From Hymenopus coronatus (taxonomy: Eukaryota; Arthropoda; Insecta; Mantodea; Hymenopodidae): a DNA stretch of 64,000 nucleotides. Below the pieces are notes generated by a model. That model was given only the letters and a program-made list of their open reading frames with translations, was not told the DNA's origin and made no database searches. Shown one piece after another: positions 1 to 10,165 of the stretch (position 1 is the first letter of the stretch; each line of letters starts with the position of its first letter). The position numbers and the translations under genes are program-made. The stretch is taken from positions 61,182,501 to 61,246,500 of the forward strand of contig CM060899.1 in the NCBI GenBank assembly GCA_030762935.1, given 5' to 3'.

Positions 1-254
1 CCACGAAAAAAAAATGTATATTATATAAATTGTGTGTCTTAATGTGCTCTACATTTTTTGTGTGATAAGTTTTTGTCCATCTCTTACAGTTTAGTAGTTA
101 TGCAAAATTCCGAAAATTCATCCAGAATAATGTCAAAATTTAAGAAAATTCAAGATATACTTTTTATGTCAGGTAAAATATCTTTGATATAAGACATCGA
201 ACTTAAATACCAACTTTGGTATTTAACGGTGTTTTCGTTTTAGAGCTATGCTGT

Positions 255-296
<42 letters not shown>

Positions 297-358
297 GCAC
301 GCGCGCGTGCCTTTTTCCAGAAATGCTCTTTATGGTTTCAGGGGGACTGAAAATATGT
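1..358 (-). repeat. A-repeat, minus orientation, cut by window edge
   Basis: This is the interior and 5' part of the A-repeat read on the minus strand. It shows the shared blocks seen in other copies (Ca-rich site, GAGCTATGCTGTCC, CAGGGGGACTGAAAATATGTA). It stops before the terminal palindrome and runs directly into an oppositely oriented copy. No coding capacity is seen; the open frame on the minus strand here is built on the CA microsatellite. Confidence 0.85.
256..310. repeat. (CA)n microsatellite inside A-repeat
   Basis: Pure CA dinucleotides pass into CACG/GCGC steps. The run sits immediately after GCTATGCTGTCC, the same internal site where other A-repeat copies carry CA runs. Confidence 0.95.
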
Positions 359-1019
359 ATGTGTGTATGTGTTTGGACAGCATAGCTCAAAAACGAAAAG
401 TAAACACTTAAATACAAAGTTTGGTATCTTCCAAGGATGCGACTCGAAGATTTTCAAGAAAATCCCCCCACTCCCAACTAATCTTTACGTGGAAAAATGT
501 ACGAACCTTTTGATTTTCTCAAAAATGGTTCTGACGATTTTGATTAAAATATCCCATATTAAAGATATTTACATAAATAAAATATATATCTTGAATTTTG
601 CTGAATTTTGCATAACTGGTAAACCGTAAGAGATAGACAAAAGCTAACTTAACAGAAAATGAAGGGCTAGTTAAAACTTACAATTTATGCCATATACATT
701 TTTTTTCGTGGAGTTGATCGTTTTTGGGATATTCCTTGTTATTGGTTTCAGCTTTTAAAAACTTTTACTTTTCTCAAACAGGAGTTCGTCAACTGCTGTC
801 CATATAAAGACACTTCGGTCACATAGTAACCAGCTTTTGACTATCACTTTAACCTATGGTACTCTCTTATTTCGCTTCTACTTACAAGAATGCAAGTAAT
901 AAGATCATTTCTGTTATTTTTTTCTCGATTAGCATGACGTAAATAGAAGCATAAGCTTGCTAACAATAATTTCTGCAGAGATGTAAAGAAAGTCATATGA
1001 ATGGATCACATCAGATTTA
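359..1019 (+). repeat. A-repeat, plus orientation, 5' truncated
   Basis: It starts inside the TG-rich site (GGACAGCATAGCTCAAA) and continues to the 3' end AGATGTAAAGAAAGTCATATGAATGG...ATCAGATTT. With the preceding minus copy it forms a long inverted repeat lacking both terminal palindromes. The open frame at 363-629 is a shadow of this repeat. Confidence 0.87.
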
Positions 1020-1645
1020 TTTTATTACTAATGAATATTAATGTTCTACTTTGTGAGCGTAGACTCAACTGCTGACTTCTAGTATTGTCGAACTGTGCAG
1101 TGTATGCACCGCGAGTGATGACGTAATACTGCTTATCAGTCTAAAGTGTTTTTATTCAGTGAGCCTCAATACACGTTTGCGGTAGTTTCGACATTGACTT
1201 TTTGGGTAGAATTCACTATTTTCCCTACTGAATGTAAGAATATGGTAGATAGCGTATAAACATTATAGAAGATTGCTCAATTGGAGTTTGACATCTCATA
1301 GAGATGTGCGATTGTTCTCTACTCCAGTAACGAATACAACTAGGAGACAAAAGGCCCCCCCCCTCGTTAGCGGCGCCAGCAAAATGAGGAATAGCTCGAG
1401 GGCAGATTCGCTCAGCAGGAGGTCCGTTATACCACTTTGTGATGGCTGTTAAATCTGATTAACTCGTTACTCAGTTCATCAAGCACTCCCAGAAAAGGGC
1501 AGACTCATTGAACCGCTGTTGCAGGCCCCACGAATTGTGTTTGGCAAATTTTGTCCAAAATGTACGTCTATAATATAACTTAGTTGGAATTTCAAGCCCT
1601 CGTCATTTTAAATGACTTTTGTGCGAATTTACGAAATATTACTAT
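1020..1645. other. Unassigned non-coding stretch
   Basis: I see no gene, tRNA-like box or recognisable mobile element here. There is a short C-run near 1356. The sequence returns to A-repeat at 1646. Confidence 0.5.
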
Positions 1646-2592
1646 AAAAATCTATTTGTTCCAGATATATGACGTTCTCTAGCTGCTCTACAAACATTTT
1701 ACAAAAGATTCTTCTTCTTTCCACACGATGCTAATCAAGATAAACATTAGCAGAATATTCTTATTACTTAATTCCTTATAAGTAGAAGGGAACTAAAGGA
1801 ATATGCTAAAGTGATTTTCAAATGTTTTAAGCTATCATTAAGCGATTGTCAATTCAGATAGCTTCTTTGCTTAGCCAGGAGTAGAGCAACAGAAAAACGG
1901 ACTGTCTCCGTGGTCGAGTGGTCAGCAAGCTGACTTCTCAACCGGAGGTTCCGGTTTCGATTCCCAGCTGGGGCGGGGAATTTATCTTTAACCAGATGTA
2001 TTCTCTATCCCCCACAGAGGTTGGAAGTTTGAATGTGAGAGTAAATGTGTGTGTGTTTAGTAATATAAAACTTATTAACCTAATGTTCTGAACCTTCAGT
2101 TTCACAAGTCAAAGCCCCTGATATGACCATTGAAGTGAAATGGGGCTGTACAAATGAAACAATTAAAAAAAGGAAAGAAAAAGAAAAACGGGCACTTCCT
2201 GTCTGAGAAAAGTATAATTATCTACTTTACAATTGAAACCAATAAGGAATATCTCGGAAATGGCGACTTTCACAACAAAAACGTAAAGAACATAAATTAT
2301 GTGTTTTGTGGAGATGTACATTTTTTGTGTATTGTGTTTTTGTGTATCTCTTACGGTTAGCAGTTAAGCAAAATTCATCCAGAATAAAAAGTTCTTCAGA
2401 GGCTATTCCCAGAAAATTCAAAATGTACATTTAATTTTGGATTTAAATATATTTAATATAGGGGATTTTAACCAAAACCGTTACAGCGATTTTTTAGAAA
2501 ATCAAAATGTTCTAAAATTTTTCCATGTAAAAGGATTTTCTTGAATATCTTCGTGCTCATCCTTGAAAGATGCTAAACCTAAATAACAAGTT
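1646..2592 (-). repeat. A-repeat, minus, split by a SINE
   Basis: The 3' end is 1646-1900 and the middle is 2182-2592, with a tRNA-derived SINE between them. The 3' module is the variant with TTTACAAAAGATTCTTC and GCCAGGAGTAGAGC, shared with copies at 17607 and 47744. It ends without its terminal palindrome and abuts an opposite-strand A fragment. Confidence 0.85.
1901..2181 (+). repeat. tRNA-derived SINE (family gamma), nested in A-repeat
   Basis: The head shows a box-A-like TGGTCGAGTGGTC and box-B-like GGTTTCGATTCCC, as expected for an RNA polymerase III promoter of tRNA origin. The tail runs to an A-rich end. A 10-bp target duplication AGAAAAACGG flanks it (1891-1900 and 2182-2191), which supports retroposition into the A-repeat. 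Confidence 0.8.
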
Positions 2593-2803
2593 TGAAACGC
2601 AAAGAAACCACATTTTAAAACATTTGACTATCGGTTTAACCTAGTGTATTCCCTCATTTCCCTTTTGCTTATGAGGAACTAAGTAATAAGACCATTATTG
2701 TTTATCTGATTAACATAAAGTAGAAAGAAGAATAAGCTTATTAACAATAATTTGTTACAGAGATGTAGAGAAAGTCATTTGAATGGAACACATAAGATAT
2801 TTT
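2593..2803 (+). repeat. A-repeat 3' fragment, plus
   Basis: This contains the 3' third of the family, ending GATGTAGAGAAAGTCATTTGAATGG. It is joined directly to a minus-strand fragment upstream and to about 22 bp of minus-strand A (GTTATGCTGTCCACACACA) downstream. Confidence 0.8.
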
Positions 2804-2828
2804 GGTTATGCTGTCCACACACATTTTT

Positions 2829-3639
2829 ACTTTCAATATACGTACTATATAGAGAAGGTATTGCACTCCACTCAAAAATTCGATACTGAGATTTCACCGG
2901 AAATATTATTTTAGGGTCTCCTGTATAAAAAAATAATTTTCAGAAAAAGGTCCATGTGTGTCTGTGAACACGATAACTCAAAAACGAAAAGTCGGTAAAA
3001 TACCAAACTTGGTATTTAAGTTTAATATCTTCCAGGAATGCGACATGCAGATTTTGAGAACAATCACCCCACCCCAAACTATCTTTTACATGGAACTTTT
3101 TTCGAAAGCTTTTATTTTTTCAAAAATGGCCTAATGATTTTGATTAAAATATCGTATATTAAAGATATTTACTTCACAAATAAATATTTACATCTTGAAT
3201 TTTCTGGGAATAGCCTCTGAAGACTTCTTTATTCTGGATGCAATTTACGGAATTTTGCATAACTTCTAAACTGTAAGAGATGGACAAAAACTTATCACAC
3301 AAAAGATGTTGAGCATATTAAAACACACAATTTATGGCATATACATTTTTTTCGTGAAGTTGATCGTTTTTTTTTTTTTTTTCTTTTTTTTTTCTTTTTT
3401 AGATATCTCTTATTTTTTGTTTTCAGCTTTGAAAAAGTTACTTTTCTCATACAGGAATTTGTCAAGTCGTGTCCATGCAAACAAAGGAACTTCAGTCACA
3501 TGGCAACCAGCTTTTGACTATCACTTTAATCTATGGTACTCCCTTATTTTACTTCTGCTTACAAGGAATTAAGTATTTTAATAATAATTTGTTGCAGGGA
3601 TGTAGAGAAAGTCATGTGAATGGAACACATAAGATTTTT
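2829..3639 (+). repeat. A-repeat, near full length, plus
   Basis: The start ACTTTCAATATACGTACTATATAGAGAAGG is a decayed terminal palindrome, and the end is GATGTAGAGAAAGTCATGTG...CATAAGATTTTT. All internal blocks appear in order in about 810 bp. A poly-T tract at 3369-3398 marks the block before the 3' third. Confidence 0.88.
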
Positions 3640-3965
3640 CTTTAAAAAAATTGATTCAGGTGTCCTCATTTCGGTATGGTATTTTTGTCTACCTATGTAT
3701 AAACTGATTTTTCTGAAACTTGATAATGCTGACAATGCAAGGGAACGTAAAAGAGTTGCTCATGAAGTCTGGGTGTGGTCCGCCACTGAGGCGGCTAGGA
3801 TGAATGTGTATCGCCATGGTAACGCATTTCCCCTTGTCTGGAGAAACGAAGGAATACTTCCAGTGTCTCGTCACAGGGTGTGTGGGAATGTGTAGTGCAT
3901 GCTTGCTTTGCAGTTCATCGGTCAATATTCCAGCAGGGTAAAAAATGTCTGAAAGCTGCCACAAG
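3640..3965. other. Unassigned stretch between A-repeats
   Basis: Open frames cross this stretch on both strands (3620-3895 plus, 3689-4201 minus), but neither shows a recognisable domain. The minus one runs into A-repeat sequence, so I do not treat either as a gene. Confidence 0.4.
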
Positions 3966-4333
3966 AATCTGATGTGCTCCATTGACATTCTGTAGCACAT
4001 TCCTCTATCTACTTTATGATAATCGAAATAAACATTAGCAGTCTTAATTAACCTGCTTCCTTTAAGGAAAAGGTAAAAAACGGAATGAACTAGACTAAAA
4101 CGATAGTCAAATCTTATGAAACCTGGTTGCCTTGTGGTTGAAATCCGTTTCTGTGCAGGGCCGGAGGATACAATGTCCAGGGTATTGCTCAGAAATGGCA
4201 AACTCCAGAGAAAAAATAAAAAAAAATAATAAATAAATAAATAACATAAATTGTTTGTTTAAAAAAGATCTACATGTTTGTTTAGTAAGTTTTTGTCCAT
4301 TTCATACAGTTACCAGCTATACAAAAATTAAAA

Positions 4334-4562
4334 AGCCCGCCTGGACTGTGTGGTGGTAGCGTGATTGCTTCACATTCAAAAGGTCATGAGTTCGAACCTC
4401 GCTTAGGGTGAGTTACCCGGATAAGTTTTTTTTTTTTCTCGGGGTTTTCCCTTATCCTAGAAGACGAATGTCGAGAAACTTTAAGCTCCATACACCCTGA
4501 GATCATTTGAGCATCATTTCACCAATTTCGTTCATCGTCGAATCTGACCAATGAGGTTAAAT
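4334..4562 (+). repeat. tRNA-derived SINE (family alpha)
   Basis: The tRNA-like head has TGGTGGTAGCGTGATTG (box-A-like) and GAGTTCGAACCTCGC (box B). The family body follows: GAGTTACCCGGATAAG, CTTATCC..AGAAGACGAATGTCGAG, TTTAAGCTCCAT, and a 3' part near GACCAATGAGGTTAAA. It interrupts the A-repeat between CTATACAAAAATT and ATCATCCAGAATAAAG. Confidence 0.82.
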
Positions 4563-4837
4563 CATCCAGAATAAAGAGGTCTTCAGAGGATATTCCCAGA
4601 AAATTCAAGTTATACATTTTATTTGTTATGTAAATATGTTAAATATAGGAGATTTTAATCAAAATCGTTAAGAGCCATTTTTGAGAAAATTAAAATATTC
4701 GATTTTTTTTCCTGTAAAGGGTAGTTGGAGGTGGGGGGGGGGATTTGCTTGAAAATCTTCGTATGACATCCTTGGAAGATACCAAACTAAAATACAAGTT
4801 CGGTTTTTAACGGTGTTTTTTGTTTTTGTTATGCTAT

Positions 4838-4838
<1 letters not shown>

Positions 4839-4887
<49 letters not shown>
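4839..4887. repeat. (CA)n microsatellite inside A-repeat
   Basis: A pure CA run of about 24 units follows ATGCTATC at the recurrent A-repeat microsatellite site. Confidence 0.95.
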
Positions 4888-4890
<3 letters not shown>

Positions 4891-5031
4891 CCTATTTTCA
4901 GAAATGCAATTTATGGATTCAGGGGGACCCAAAACATGTATTTCCGGTGAAATCTCGGCTTCGAATTCTTGGATGCGTTACAATACCTTCTCTATACACT
5001 AGGCACATAGTACGTGTAGAGAAAGTAAAAA

Positions 5032-5441
5032 TTCAGCATATTTAAATGTCTTAAATAAACTACCTTCGAATACGACCTTAATAAAACAATATAAGCGAGA
5101 CGAACAGACCACTTGGTCACTTCAGAGCTGCTTAGCATAGAGAGAGCTTGTATAATGGTAAAAGTTGATCAGACACTCATCTGTCCATCCGTTGAAGTCA
5201 TATCTGTCCCAGCATTTTCTCCTTTCCGACGACTTATTAAATTATAATTATTGGCGAGATAAGCCAAGACCCTCTTTCCATAAAAAGGCAGAATATATCA
5301 CGGAGACAGATCGCTGCTGTCATACCAGAGGTCAAATGGAGTTTTCGCGAGCAGGCATCGTCCTAAGATCAAGGTTATGGAGACATGACCTTCATCGTTT
5401 TCCCGCGTTGTTTCCACAGCGCTGCGTATTAATGGTGCTGG
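5032..5441. other. Unassigned stretch before hAT-like element
   Basis: A 97-codon open frame (5165-5458) ends just inside the hAT-like terminal repeat and has no recognisable domain. I see no other feature. Confidence 0.4.
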
Positions 5442-5779
5442 CAGCGTTGCCAACTTGACGGATTGTCAAGTTGTACGACGGTCAGCATTTAGTTTTGACG
5501 GATATTATTAGAAATTATTTATTAATGCTATTTTGATGTTGTTTAGAAAAACCCACGGATGCAAATATCTGTGTACCTGCAGGGCACTATCATGATTCCT
5601 GTGTCATATAAATCGTATTAAACTGCATACAACGATGCCGAGATTTCTTTAATTCTTGCCCAGACTTTCCCGATAAAAATGAGAGATCACGTGACTTCCT
5701 GTGAGCATGCAGTGACGAGGCAGACGCTTTGAAGTGAAGACGTGTTTTGCATGTGCTGCGATTTTTCCGCGTAGCAAAA

Positions 5780-6822
5780 ATGTCTCATTAGGAAGAACAA
5801 AGAACGAAAATCAAATTCTACTTTAAACTCTGTAAAACTGCCACAGAAGCCTATGAAATGTTAAGAACAGATTATGGAGAAGAAGTTATGGACAAAAGTC
5901 AAGCATTTGAGTGGTTTTCGAAATTTAAAAGTGGTGTGACATCAGTTAAAGATGCAGATCATTCGGGGCGACCCTGTTCCAGCAAAACTCGTGAAAATAT
6001 CAATCTGATGAGGGAAATTGTCTTAAATGATAGGCGCATTACAATAAGAGAACTTTTTGATTCATTAAGACTCTCCTTTGGAAGTGTTCAACACATTTTG
6101 AAAGACAATTTCGACATAAGAATTGCCGCCAAGTTCGTGCCCCGACTGATTTCAAATGACCAATAGGAAAGCCGCACAGATCTTGAAGAACGGCTACAAA
6201 TTGACCCACAGTTTATGGAGAAAACTATTAGTGGTGATGAAACATGGATTTATGGGTACGATCTAGAAACGAAACAACAATCTTCACAATGGAAGAGTCC
6301 TTCATCTCCACGCCCAAAAAAAGCCAGACAAATTCGATCCAAAGTGAAGCCAATGACGATTGTGTATTTTGATATTAAAGGCATTGCACATAAGGAATTT
6401 GTGCCACGGGCTCAAACAGTGGATCAAGTGTTCTACAAGCAAAAATTAAGGGACAATGTGCGACGCAAACGGCCGGAGAAATGAAGGAGTGGTGTGACTG
6501 GTTCCTGCATCATGACAATGCGCCCGCGCACAAAGCCCTTTCTGTTCGCCAATTTTTGGATAAAAATAGGATAAATACTGTTTTCCATCCCGCCTATTCT
6601 TCAGATTTGGCACCAGCGGACTTTTTTCTTTTCCCGCGATTTAAAATGCGGCTCCAAGGACACCGTTTTGAAGACATTGATGTCATCCATCGGGGATCGC
6701 AGAAGGCTCTGAACATGTTGAAAGACAAGGACTTCCTGAGGTGCTTCCAGCAGTGGTAGAAGCGCTGGGACAAGTGTATCAACTCCCAAGGAGACTACTT
6801 TGAGGGTGACAGTGTAGATTAG
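5780..6822 (+). pseudogene. mariner transposase pseudogene (D,D34D)
   Basis: A nearly full-length mariner transposase of about 347 codons, whose ancestral role was cut-and-paste transposition into TA sites. The reading frame begins ATG-TCT-CAT then stops at codon 4 (5789). The helix-turn-helix region (QAFEWFSKFKSG, SGRPCSSKT, DRRITIRELF) follows. An in-frame stop lies at 6164, a frameshift near 6481 and another stop at 6757. The catalytic residues are still legible: GDETWIYG (first D), HHDNAPAH (second D), and APADFFLF (third D) 34 residues later. The end FEGDSVD precedes the stop at 6820. Four lesions make it non-functional. It lies within the hAT-like element, so it inserted later. Confidence 0.9.
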
Positions 6823-6846
6823 TATTTATGATGTCATTCCGGAAAT

Positions 6847-6866
6847 GTTTTGATCACACCTCGTAT
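6847..6866 (+). mobile_element. mariner 3' terminal repeat and TA
   Basis: TTTTGATCACACCTCGTA resembles the inverse of the mariner terminal motif (ACGAGGTGTGATCAAAA) and is followed by TA, the expected target dinucleotide. I could not recognise the matching left terminal repeat upstream of 5780. Confidence 0.6.
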
Positions 6867-7465
6867 AATGTCATGTGCTTTACTTGATGAATCAGTGTGA
6901 ATTCTGAATGCAGCATAGTGAAACGCAGTGCTAATTCGGTGTTCCATTTCGATAACTCGTTGCATTTATAACATTTACTTAATAGTGCTTTGTCTTCATT
7001 TTTAATCGCCTTGTTGATCAGAAGCCTAAGCGATACGTACGACATTTCAGAAAAAAATGGTAAAGGAATGATTGTTAGAGATGTCTGGGGACCTTAGAAG
7101 TGCGCGGTGCAAATATTGCCAGTTCAACGTGAATGTGTGCTTGTCAGGTTTACTTCTTCATGGAAAAAGTAAGACATTTAAAAGCAGATGAACCATTTTC
7201 AGAACTTCACAGTCAAAATTGCCATTTCAGTCTAATAAACACACGTAACAATCACACTCTGAAAAACGGTCTTCATTGTTTATAGTGTATAGTTAATCAC
7301 TGTGAAATTAGAACACTTCATCATTTTTCGAATCTAACCAAGAATTTTTTCCAAAATGCTCATTGTATTGTAAGAAAGTGCGGACATTTCTAATTTTGAC
7401 GGATCTTGATAGATTTTTTGGCTGTTGATCTGACGGAAAAACATAATCATATATTGGCAACACTG

Positions 7466-7710
7466 GAAGCTGGAGGTAATATTATGCCTAAGTTCTCATT
7501 GGTTGGTGAATAACTATTGGCATTTTAAGGATCTCAGGCAATGCTGCCAGTAAAACGCTAAAATGTCCATGTAGAAACAATTTTTTGGCGCAGCAGAGAC
7601 GGAGGCCGTGGATGTCATTTTGTTGTATTTTCATAAAATAAGCAACTTCTTAACACCAAAATTGCCCTTATTACTTGGTCCCTCGTAAGTATAAGGGAAA
7701 ACAATCTAAT
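7466..7710. other. Unassigned, includes a stray A-repeat 3' scrap
   Basis: Short decayed pieces resembling the A-repeat 3' region (TATTACTTGGTCCCTCGTAAGTATAAGGG) appear near 7668-7697. Nothing else is recognised. Confidence 0.4.
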
Positions 7711-8472
7711 GTGTTCCATTCACATGATGTCCTTTAGCTGTTCGGTAAACGAACCTTTTATTCAAAACATAAATGTTATCTTCATCATGCTAATCAAGAT
7801 AAACATAAGCTGAATACCTTGTGGTTGAAATTCTTTCTTTGCACGGCCAGGAGTTAATAAAATCCCGTATAAGAGAAGTTTAAATATTTTGAAATTGAAA
7901 CCAATAACAAGGAATATCTCGGAAATGGTCAACTTCACGAACAAAAAATGTGTGACACAATTTTTATGCTTAAACGCAATGTATAGTTTTTGTGCAGGTT
8001 TTTATTTCTTAAAGTCTACCAGTCATCCAGACTGAAATGCTCTTAATAGCTATTCCAAGAAAATTCAACATGTACATTTTATTTGCTACGTAAATATCTT
8101 TTATACACGGCATTTTAATCAAAATCAATAGATCCATTGAAGCTATTTTCCAGTGTAGACCGCGTCGGAAACCATAAGCTCAGTGGACTACTGCCGTGGA
8201 AGCTCGCAATTATAACCAACCGTTAGATCCATGTTTGAGAAAATCAAAATTTTTGTGTCACATCCTTACAAGATACTAAATTTAAACACAAAATTTGGTA
8301 TGTAACGAGATTTTCGTCTGTCCACACACGCGCGCGCGCACCACTGGCAAACACTATTGGTTTCGGAGCGTCTTAAAACATATTACCGGTGAACTCTTGA
8401 CATTGAATTTTTCGGTGGAATACAATACCTTATCTACCTACTATGTATTTCCATAGTATGTGTAAAGAAGTA
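7711..8472 (-). repeat. A-repeat, divergent, minus
   Basis: Both ends are identifiable: AATCTAATGTGTTCCATTC at 7711, and ACCTACTATGTATTTCCATAGTATGTG near 8440, where the 5' palindrome is altered. About 85 bp of foreign sequence is inserted near 8140-8230. The CA site has become CACGCGCGCGCGC. Confidence 0.8.
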
Positions 8473-8987
8473 AACCGCCTTATCCGGGCAATGCGTCCAA
8501 ACCAAGAATCCAACTCGGAATCTCTCGAATGTGAGACACATATAGAAGTGGGTAATAAATGTTTATGTAAAGCTTTTTTCATACCTAGAAAACGATGTTC
8601 GTCTTTTTCGCAAGCTAAGGGTGCAAATAACTTATAATAGCACTTCAATGTACGCCAGGAAAGTCACCGAGTGACACAAATAGATTATGAAGAAAAGAAA
8701 AAGGGACATCCACAAATAAACAATGCAACAGTTGACATCCGCAAGAGGTTGTTGATTTGGTACGGTCATGTTCATTGTGGGGAAAGACACAAGAGTGACA
8801 AATTGATTATATGCAGCCGGGCGATGATGGAAAGCACTAATGACGTGGAAAGGATGAAGCAATAAAGGAAAAGGGTCCTGTAGACTAATTCTTCACACAG
8901 CTTTCCAAAGAATTGCTAACTTTACTTGTCAACGCTTTTTAGAACTGTCACCAATCATTTAAATGCTTTGTGTTGCAATCGGATGAT
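8473..8987 (+). other. Unassigned, possible retrotransposon C-terminal trace
   Basis: An open frame at 8671-8865 contains RKRLLIWYGHVHCGERH, which loosely recalls the W-x-GHV segment near the C-terminus of some non-LTR retrotransposon polyproteins. The match is short and lacks the expected following residues, so I do not call a gene. Confidence 0.25.
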
Positions 8988-9045
8988 ACTTTCCCTACAC
9001 GTACTATGTACATAGTGTATAGAGAAGATATTGTACTCAGCACCT
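8988..9045 (+). repeat. A-repeat 5' end only
   Basis: The terminal block ACTTTCCCTACACG plus the palindrome ACTATGTACATAGT and GTATAGAGAAG is present. The sequence then diverges after GTACTCAG. This is an isolated terminal fragment. Confidence 0.8.
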
Positions 9046-9989
9046 ATTTTCAAAACACTAGCCACTAATCACCTCTTGCAAGTAAGGTCTCTTTTACTGT
9101 TTGTTCACGTCCACAATTTCAACAACTATTGGTTATTTGGCTTTTTCCTGTTTTCAAATATATCGTGAGTCTATTAGTAAACTTACGGTAGTTACACAAC
9201 ACACTGCTTGTACTCCTTGAGTGTTGGCGCGCGAGCGTACCTTGTCTGCTTGGTACAGTACCAACATTGTACATTTTTACCACATAAGCTTCTTGTTGTA
9301 TATTTCGTTTGGGAGGTTTATAGATACACTTTGTTTCCAAATAAGAAGACGTTCAAACTTAAGAAATGTTTATTATTATTTACTCTTACACGTGAAGAGA
9401 TCTTTGGCTAAATAATATTGTCAGGGATTTGACTCAAACTTTAATTTTTGCTTATTCTCGGTTCTTTTTTTCTCTTTGCGCATGCGCGGCAAATGACCAC
9501 AGAGGCTTTCGTGTCCTAAGAGAACCTTCCCCTCTCGGCTCCTTGAACCCCGCACCGACAAGTTAACATCTGAAAGCACTTAATTCTTCTGCACGTGCGC
9601 ATAGGATGACCACAAAATCGCTTGTGTCCGAAAAATGCGGCAGGTTACTGTTTCCGACAGTCGTCTTCAGTGCAACTGTCCAGTGTGCATAATAGGCTTA
9701 CATTTAAACAAAAATGCGCTATAGACTATTGCAGTTTACCTAATAATATAATGGAGAAATTAGTCAGAAATGTTTGTAGGGAGGACACGTGCCCCTGTGC
9801 CCCTAAAGGCCGGCCGCCACTGATACTATGTAAAAAGTAGAGAAATTAAAAAGCAAGGTAGCGTTTGGATGATTTAAACATTTTTCTGTGCTTTTAAATT
9901 GGTGAATCGTACATAAGTGCCAAAAATGATTCCCAGCTGCCTAGAAAAATCCTAGAAGCTGTTCTAGTGTCCCTTAACACATTGAAGCT
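9046..9989. other. Unassigned stretch with a CpG-containing island
   Basis: Between about 9470 and 9640 the sequence is richer in CG than its surroundings and carries an imperfect duplication and an NRF1-like site. Open frames at 9208-9415 and 9622-9840 lack recognisable domains. This could be a decayed promoter-containing repeat or a small host element. Confidence 0.35.
9477..9488. promoter_or_regulatory. NRF1-like palindromic site
   Basis: TGCGCATGCGCG matches the NRF1 consensus YGCGCAYGCGCR. Such sites occur in metazoan promoters, but no transcript is evident here, so the function is unproven. Confidence 0.35.
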
Positions 9990-10165
9990 CAAACCACTGC
10001 CGGTCCCCATGGCCACGCTTGCTAAGGCTTCTCGCTTTGGTGCTTCGTGGGCGGGTTCGAGTCCCGCCTTGGGTATGGGTGTTATATGTTTGTGCAATGT
10101 GTATATGTTTGTGTAAAGGAACATTAAAATCAGTCTTGACCAGACTCCGGTACTGTTTAAAAAAA
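9990..10165 (+). repeat. tRNA-derived SINE (family epsilon)
   Basis: The head GGTCCCCATGGCCACGC..CTCGCTTTGG..GGTTCGAGTCCCGCC has a clear box B. The tail contains TGTGCAATGTGTATATGTTTGTG, ACTCCGGTACTGTTT and an A-run. The same head and tail occur at 16975-17216. Confidence 0.78.

Larger units (their letters stand above)
3966..5031 (-). repeat. A-repeat, complete, minus, with nested SINE
   Basis: Both ends are present: AATCTGATGTGCTCCATT at the 3' end and CACTAGGCACATAGTACGTGTAGAGAAAGTAAAAA at the 5' end (given in the plus-strand sense). A SINE occupies 4334-4562, and a CA run lies at the usual internal site. Confidence 0.88.
5442..7465 (+). mobile_element. hAT-like element, internally deleted, with mariner inserted
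   Basis: The ends are inverted: CAGCGTTGCCAAC at 5442 and TTGGCAACACTG ending at 7465. The CAGTGTTGCCA form fits the CAGNG start typical of hAT transposons. The 8-bp flanks GGTGCTGG and GAAGCTGG match at six positions, which fits an old 8-bp target duplication. After the mariner, short coding traces remain on the plus strand: PKRYVRHFRKKW near 7022, an HGKSK zinc-finger-like piece near 7160 and TSQSKLPFQ near 7205. These recur in the copy at 60863. The body is otherwise decayed, so it is not autonomous. Confidence 0.7.

Noticed and set aside
223..417. Open frame rich in Val-Cys / Thr-His repeats
   Set aside because: It is the translation of a CA microsatellite in an A-repeat; the same kind of frame recurs at 4668-5002 and 41469-41717.
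3306..4201. Open frames of 88-170 codons on both strands
   Set aside because: They overlap A-repeat sequence, include homopolymer-coded residues and show no domain or supporting codon pattern.
8671..8865. LINE polyprotein C-terminus
   Set aside because: Only a W-x-GHV-like word matches; the expected following residues are missing, so it is kept as a weak note and not a gene call.
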